From CAVXJN01 sp963773585 (GTDB lineage Bacteria > Pseudomonadota > Gammaproteobacteria > JASBUN01), in the NCBI GenBank assembly GCA_963773585.1, contig CAVZBR010000001.1, forward strand, positions 434,001 through 498,000: a DNA stretch of 64,000 nt. Reading direction: 5' to 3'. Below, one piece after another: positions 61,169 to 64,000 of the stretch. The position numbers were made by a program, and so were the translations under genes. The notes beneath the pieces are model-generated. The model saw only the letters and a list, made by a program, of their open reading frames with translations. It made no database searches and had not been told where the DNA came from. Each line of letters opens with the position of its first letter. The first letter of the stretch is position 1.

Positions 61169-62026
61169 TCACCAAGACCTGTATGGAGTTTTCGAGAACT
61201 CCACATCGAGATCGCCAAAGAGCGATGGCGGAAAACCGAACGCCTTCTCAAGGAACATTTCTACCGCACGCTTTGATAGATTCTTGTTGGAGGTTGGCCC
61301 GATAACTATCTTTTTAATGAGCTCCCTAGGCGCGGGTAATTCAATATACGGGATTATCGAAAAACGCCCCTCTCTAAACTTGTGGTCTCCGTCCGGGACG
61401 TGCTCAGAGAACACAACAATTCTCTTTTCCTTTTCTTCTGAGAAGGATGGATGCTTGAAGTGGGACGCGAGCAGCATTACTTCGTCCGCGAATTCATCTA
61501 TAGTTTTTAGCCTTTGCTTATCTGTCTCTAGTGCCAGATATTCGCCCCAGTATGCATTCAATAGCTTTTTTAGCTTCTTTTCTTTTCTATCTTTTTCATA
61601 AACACATTCGACTAAATGCACACTCGCTAATGCTGCCTGGATTTGCTCAAATAGCCTATCAATATCAAACACTACGCAATAACCATTGTTCTGCGGGCAA
61701 TAGCCTCGCCATTGGCTGAGAAGATCAGTCTCCTGCGATAGTGAAAATGTAAAAATGGATTCGGTAATGTAGTCGTAGAGAGTCTTGAGCTTTTTGTTGA
61801 CGCGATCGATGAATGCCTTGTAAACATCATAATCCCGATGGTCTGGCGTCATCTTCGACCTCTTAACTATCTCCTCAATAAGATTCAACGCATCTTGAAA
61901 CTCGTGTTCGTCGTTGAGAAAGCGTATGTTCGTCGCCCAAATCGTCTCTGTGCTAAGGATACCCATCAGCCCGGCTTGGGACGTGTAGTGACCAAAAAGC
62001 TTGTTAGCCATTTTCCAATTCAACAT
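61169..62026 (-). CDS. DUF2971 family protein
   Basis: A 285-residue soluble protein. LFGHYTSQAGLMGILSTETIWATNIRFLNDEHEFQ is the DUF2971 start (YTS...G.L.t..iWats...lND..E), and FTFSLSQETDLLSQWRGYCPQNNGYCVVFDID is the second conserved block. The fold is related to ADP-ribosyltransferase-like domains in some analyses, and members often sit in mobile or defence regions. Function unknown. The gene is A/T-rich and lies next to higBA, suggesting acquisition. Start ATG 62026 or 62011 (MANKLFG). Confidence 0.85.
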   Translation of the reverse strand: MLNWKMANKLFGHYTSQAGLMGILSTETIWATNIRFLNDEHEFQDALNLIEEIVKRSKMTPDHRDYDVYKAFIDRVNKKLKTLYDYITESIFTFSLSQETDLLSQWRGYCPQNNGYCVVFDIDRLFEQIQAALASVHLVECVYEKDRKEKKLKKLLNAYWGEYLALETDKQRLKTIDEFADEVMLLASHFKHPSFSEEKEKRIVVFSEHVPDGDHKFREGRFSIIPYIELPAPRELIKKIVIGPTSNKNLSKRAVEMFLEKAFGFPPSLFGDLDVEFSKTPYRSW

Positions 62027-62047
62027 AACGATCAGTGAACGTCTCAA

Positions 62048-62378
62048 TCGCCATATAAAAACGGCGCTGAGATTGAATTTCGCGGGAATCCCCCTAACGG
62101 CTCAGTCATCTGTGTGACCTTGCTTCGTTATTGTTGACCGCAAATATACTGCGGTTGCGCCATATAGTGAAATAGCGCGGCGAATTGCCATGTATCGGAA
62201 TATCGTGGCAAAACCTTGTGCGCGATTAATGCCGTGTAACCAACACGTTGTTGCAGGGTCTCGGAAGCACTCGATGCGATTATACGGCGTACGCTGATCA
62301 ATACTTCAGCCGGGTTTGTAGTGGAGCTACTACAGCGCCTGCGTTGTCCGGGCATCTCGTCGGCGCGTGCGGTGGGTT
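62048..62378. other. Gap between the acquired genes and the ATP-grasp gene
   Basis: No supported gene. Composition is intermediate between the A/T-rich DUF2971 gene and the GC-rich genes to the right. No clear attachment site or terminator seen. Confidence 0.4.
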
Positions 62379-63401
62379 TCACCGTTTCGAATACCGCAAT
62401 CCCAGGTTCAATACCTTTTGGATTAGTTGTTCGTAATTCAACCCAGCGCGTTCGGCGGAGTAGGCGACATCTTCGTTTTCGGCGATGGCGGCGTTGGGGT
62501 TGGCTTCAAGGACATAGAGTTTGCCCTGGCTTGAAAGCCGCAGGTCCAGTCGCGCGTAGCTGGAGAGATCGAGGATGCGATAGATGCGTTTGGCCAGGCG
62601 CCCGATGTATTCGGCCATGCCTGCGGGCAGGTTGCGGGCGAACTGGTAATCGAGGCCGCGGGCTTCGCGGTATTTCTCATCCCACTTCACTTTGTAGGTG
62701 GCGATGCGCTGGGCATCGACATCGTCGCTGGAGAAGATCAGTTCGCGAATGGGCAGCACCTGCAGGCGCTCGTTACCAAGCACCGTGACGTACAGCTCGC
62801 GGCCGTCGATGTATTCCTCGGCGATGGCGTCGCCGCCGGTCATTTCCTGCACTTGGATTACCCGTTCGGTGAGTTCTTCCGCATTGCTGCAAAACGAGGT
62901 CTGGGCGATGCCGATCGAGCCTTGTTCCAGCAATGATTTCACCACCATCGGGTAGGGCAGGTTGCGGATTTCCCGTTCACGGATGGTGCGGCCCCAGCGA
63001 AATACCCGGAATCGCGGCACTTTGATGCGGTGGTAGGCCATGAGCTTTTTCGACAACGCCTTGTCCCGGGACAGTACCAACCCGCGCGGGTTGCAGCCGG
63101 TATACGGCATCTTGATCATGTCGAGATAGCCCACGACGTAGAAGTCGTTGGCGACGTTTTCGCCGAACGCTTCCAGCAGGTTGAAGGCGATGTGGGGTTT
63201 CCATTCCTGAATGGTGCGCCGGATGGGGGTCAGTTCGTCGTTTACAGCGACCAGGCGCACCTCATGCCCCAGAGCCTGCAGCGCCGCGCGCACGTCGTAC
63301 TCGGTGCGGTACTTGTTCATGCGCGGGTCTTCTTCGTCATGCAAGTCGTTTGGCGGCACCAGATAAGAGTGCACCAGCATCATGACGCGCAGTTTTTTCA
63401 T
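62379..63401 (-). CDS. ATP-grasp ligase, D-Ala-D-Ala ligase-like
   Basis: A 340-residue ATP-dependent carboxylate-amine/thiol ligase family protein. FNLLEAFGENVANDFYVVGYLDMIKMPYTGCNPRGLVLSRDKALSKKL matches the D-Ala ligase N-terminal and hinge region; PMVVKSLLEQGSIGIAQ is the nucleotide-binding lysine strand; AEEYIDGRELYVTVLG and ARLDLRLSSQGKLYVLEANPNAAIAENED complete the metal site. Not a housekeeping Ddl, since flanking cell-wall genes are absent and the core is divergent. It overlaps the upstream metallopeptidase-like gene by four bases. Confidence 0.8.
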   Translation of the reverse strand: MKKLRVMMLVHSYLVPPNDLHDEEDPRMNKYRTEYDVRAALQALGHEVRLVAVNDELTPIRRTIQEWKPHIAFNLLEAFGENVANDFYVVGYLDMIKMPYTGCNPRGLVLSRDKALSKKLMAYHRIKVPRFRVFRWGRTIREREIRNLPYPMVVKSLLEQGSIGIAQTSFCSNAEELTERVIQVQEMTGGDAIAEEYIDGRELYVTVLGNERLQVLPIRELIFSSDDVDAQRIATYKVKWDEKYREARGLDYQFARNLPAGMAEYIGRLAKRIYRILDLSSYARLDLRLSSQGKLYVLEANPNAAIAENEDVAYSAERAGLNYEQLIQKVLNLGLRYSKR

Positions 63402-64000
63402 AGCGAGATGTGGAATCCGCCGCTGTGGAGTTTGTTCATGACGACCACGGTCAGAAAGGCAACGATTTCGGTTTTGAGTTCTTGTTCTGGCTGCGAAACA
63501 CGTAGATTGAGCTGATCGCAGCGTTTGATGATGGCTTTGAGTACTTCGTTGATACGATATTTATGCTCCGCAGTCCAGCGTTCGACGATTTTCAACACTT
63601 CGACGCGCACTCGGCGCATGAGCTTGGAGGCTTTTTCGTTGCGGGCGTGTTCCGGACTCGTGGAGAACAGGTTGTGCAGGTCGCGATCGAAGAATTCCGG
63701 GCTGTCCGAGCCGTAGCGCGCGGCCTTGTCGTCGTAGTACTCGCGCAGGGTCAAGCGCATTTTTTCGACTGGATACACTTCGCGGCGGTTGCGCAGCCGC
63801 GGTCGCTGTCCGTGCAGTTCCTCGACCATGCCGTCGACATATTCGAGTTTTTTCAGGGCCGGCCAATATCGATAGCGCCGGCGCCAGTCGAATCGTGGCC
63901 GTAACCAGACGGCGAACGTCTCGGCCCAGTCCTCGTGAGGATGGGCCTGGGCGTACCACAGTGGCAGATTGAGCACGAAGCGTTTGCTGTATGGATGAGG
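63398..64000 (-). CDS. Putative zinc metallopeptidase-like protein (partial, 5' end off window)
   Basis: The minus-strand frame is open to the edge. PHPYSKRFVLNLPLWYAQAHPHEDWAETFAVWLRP contains a HPHEDWAETFA segment similar to the zinc-binding HExxxE region of putative metallopeptidases. The visible C-terminal 190 residues are helical and charged. The last four bases overlap the ATP-grasp start (ATGA), so the two are co-translated. The catalytic part is beyond 64000. Confidence 0.55.
   Translation of the reverse strand, partial: PHPYSKRFVLNLPLWYAQAHPHEDWAETFAVWLRPRFDWRRRYRYWPALKKLEYVDGMVEELHGQRPRLRNRREVYPVEKMRLTLREYYDDKAARYGSDSPEFFDRDLHNLFSTSPEHARNEKASKLMRRVRVEVLKIVERWTAEHKYRINEVLKAIIKRCDQLNLRVSQPEQELKTEIVAFLTVVVMNKLHSGGFHISL

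Noticed and set aside
1..64000. CRISPR arrays, rRNA, tRNA, prophage or complete IS elements
   Set aside because: I found no regularly spaced short repeats, no rRNA or tRNA stretches, and no intact transposase or phage structural genes.

Overview
The window is GC-rich chromosomal DNA, most likely from a gammaproteobacterium. The gene content points there: an Lhr helicase with a Nei-type glycosylase, RhlE, Kup, HAE1-type RND efflux, TauE plus TIGR02186, GlsB/YeaQ, FocA, and VPEP-CTERM proteins with a sigma-54-type promoter. There is no rRNA, tRNA, CRISPR array or phage module, so I do not name a genus.

Region 1 (1-2.0 kb) holds an ATP-dependent DNA ligase preceded by a decayed copy of its own 5' end. 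Region 2 (about 2.0-6.65 kb) is the most unusual part: an array of small same-strand genes separated by attC-like recombination sites with no integrase in view, that is, an integron cassette cluster. The cassettes carry a SugE/Gdx-type exporter, a toxin-antitoxin pair with its own promoter, a sterol-desaturase-like membrane enzyme, an orphan ORF, an RcsF-like lipoprotein broken by a frameshift, a pyroglutamyl peptidase, a DUF1330-like protein and a decayed Cys-rich secreted protein.

Region 3 (6.7-30 kb) is mostly single genes and short operons: a DUF2254 membrane protein, a transposase remnant, a PEP-CTERM protein behind a sigma-54-like promoter, a one-haem outer-membrane beta-barrel protein, and a DUF1989 plus YcgG/GntA-like pair whose 3' end exists in three copies. 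Then come TrpB2, a TTC38-like TPR protein, a TMEM175 channel, a methyltransferase, a PEP-mutase-family lyase, an NAD-dependent epimerase, an AI-2E-type permease with an extra C-terminal domain, a two-gene RND efflux operon, small conserved proteins and RhlE. Region 4 (30-52 kb) contains a 7TMR-DISM diguanylate cyclase, an old yellow enzyme, a CDF transporter, Lhr-Nei, Kup, an HPPD-like dioxygenase, a usp-tauE-TIGR02186 cluster, an HxlR regulator facing a DUF1330 gene across a palindrome, a YpfJ-type protease and a beta-hydroxyacid dehydrogenase.

Region 5 (44.9-60.4 kb) is rich in duplications and broken genes. A yeaQ-lipoprotein module is present twice, and each copy has lost a different gene. 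Two genes contain in-frame stops (TAA in a 188-codon secreted protein, TAG in a sulfotransferase). A small membrane-protein gene exists as one full copy, one 3'-replaced copy and one 5' scrap, mixed with palindromic REP-like repeats and a 137-bp tandem repeat. Region 6 (60.4-64 kb) has a HigBA pair and a DUF2971 gene of lower GC content (likely acquired), then an ATP-grasp ligase overlapping a metallopeptidase-like gene that runs off the window.
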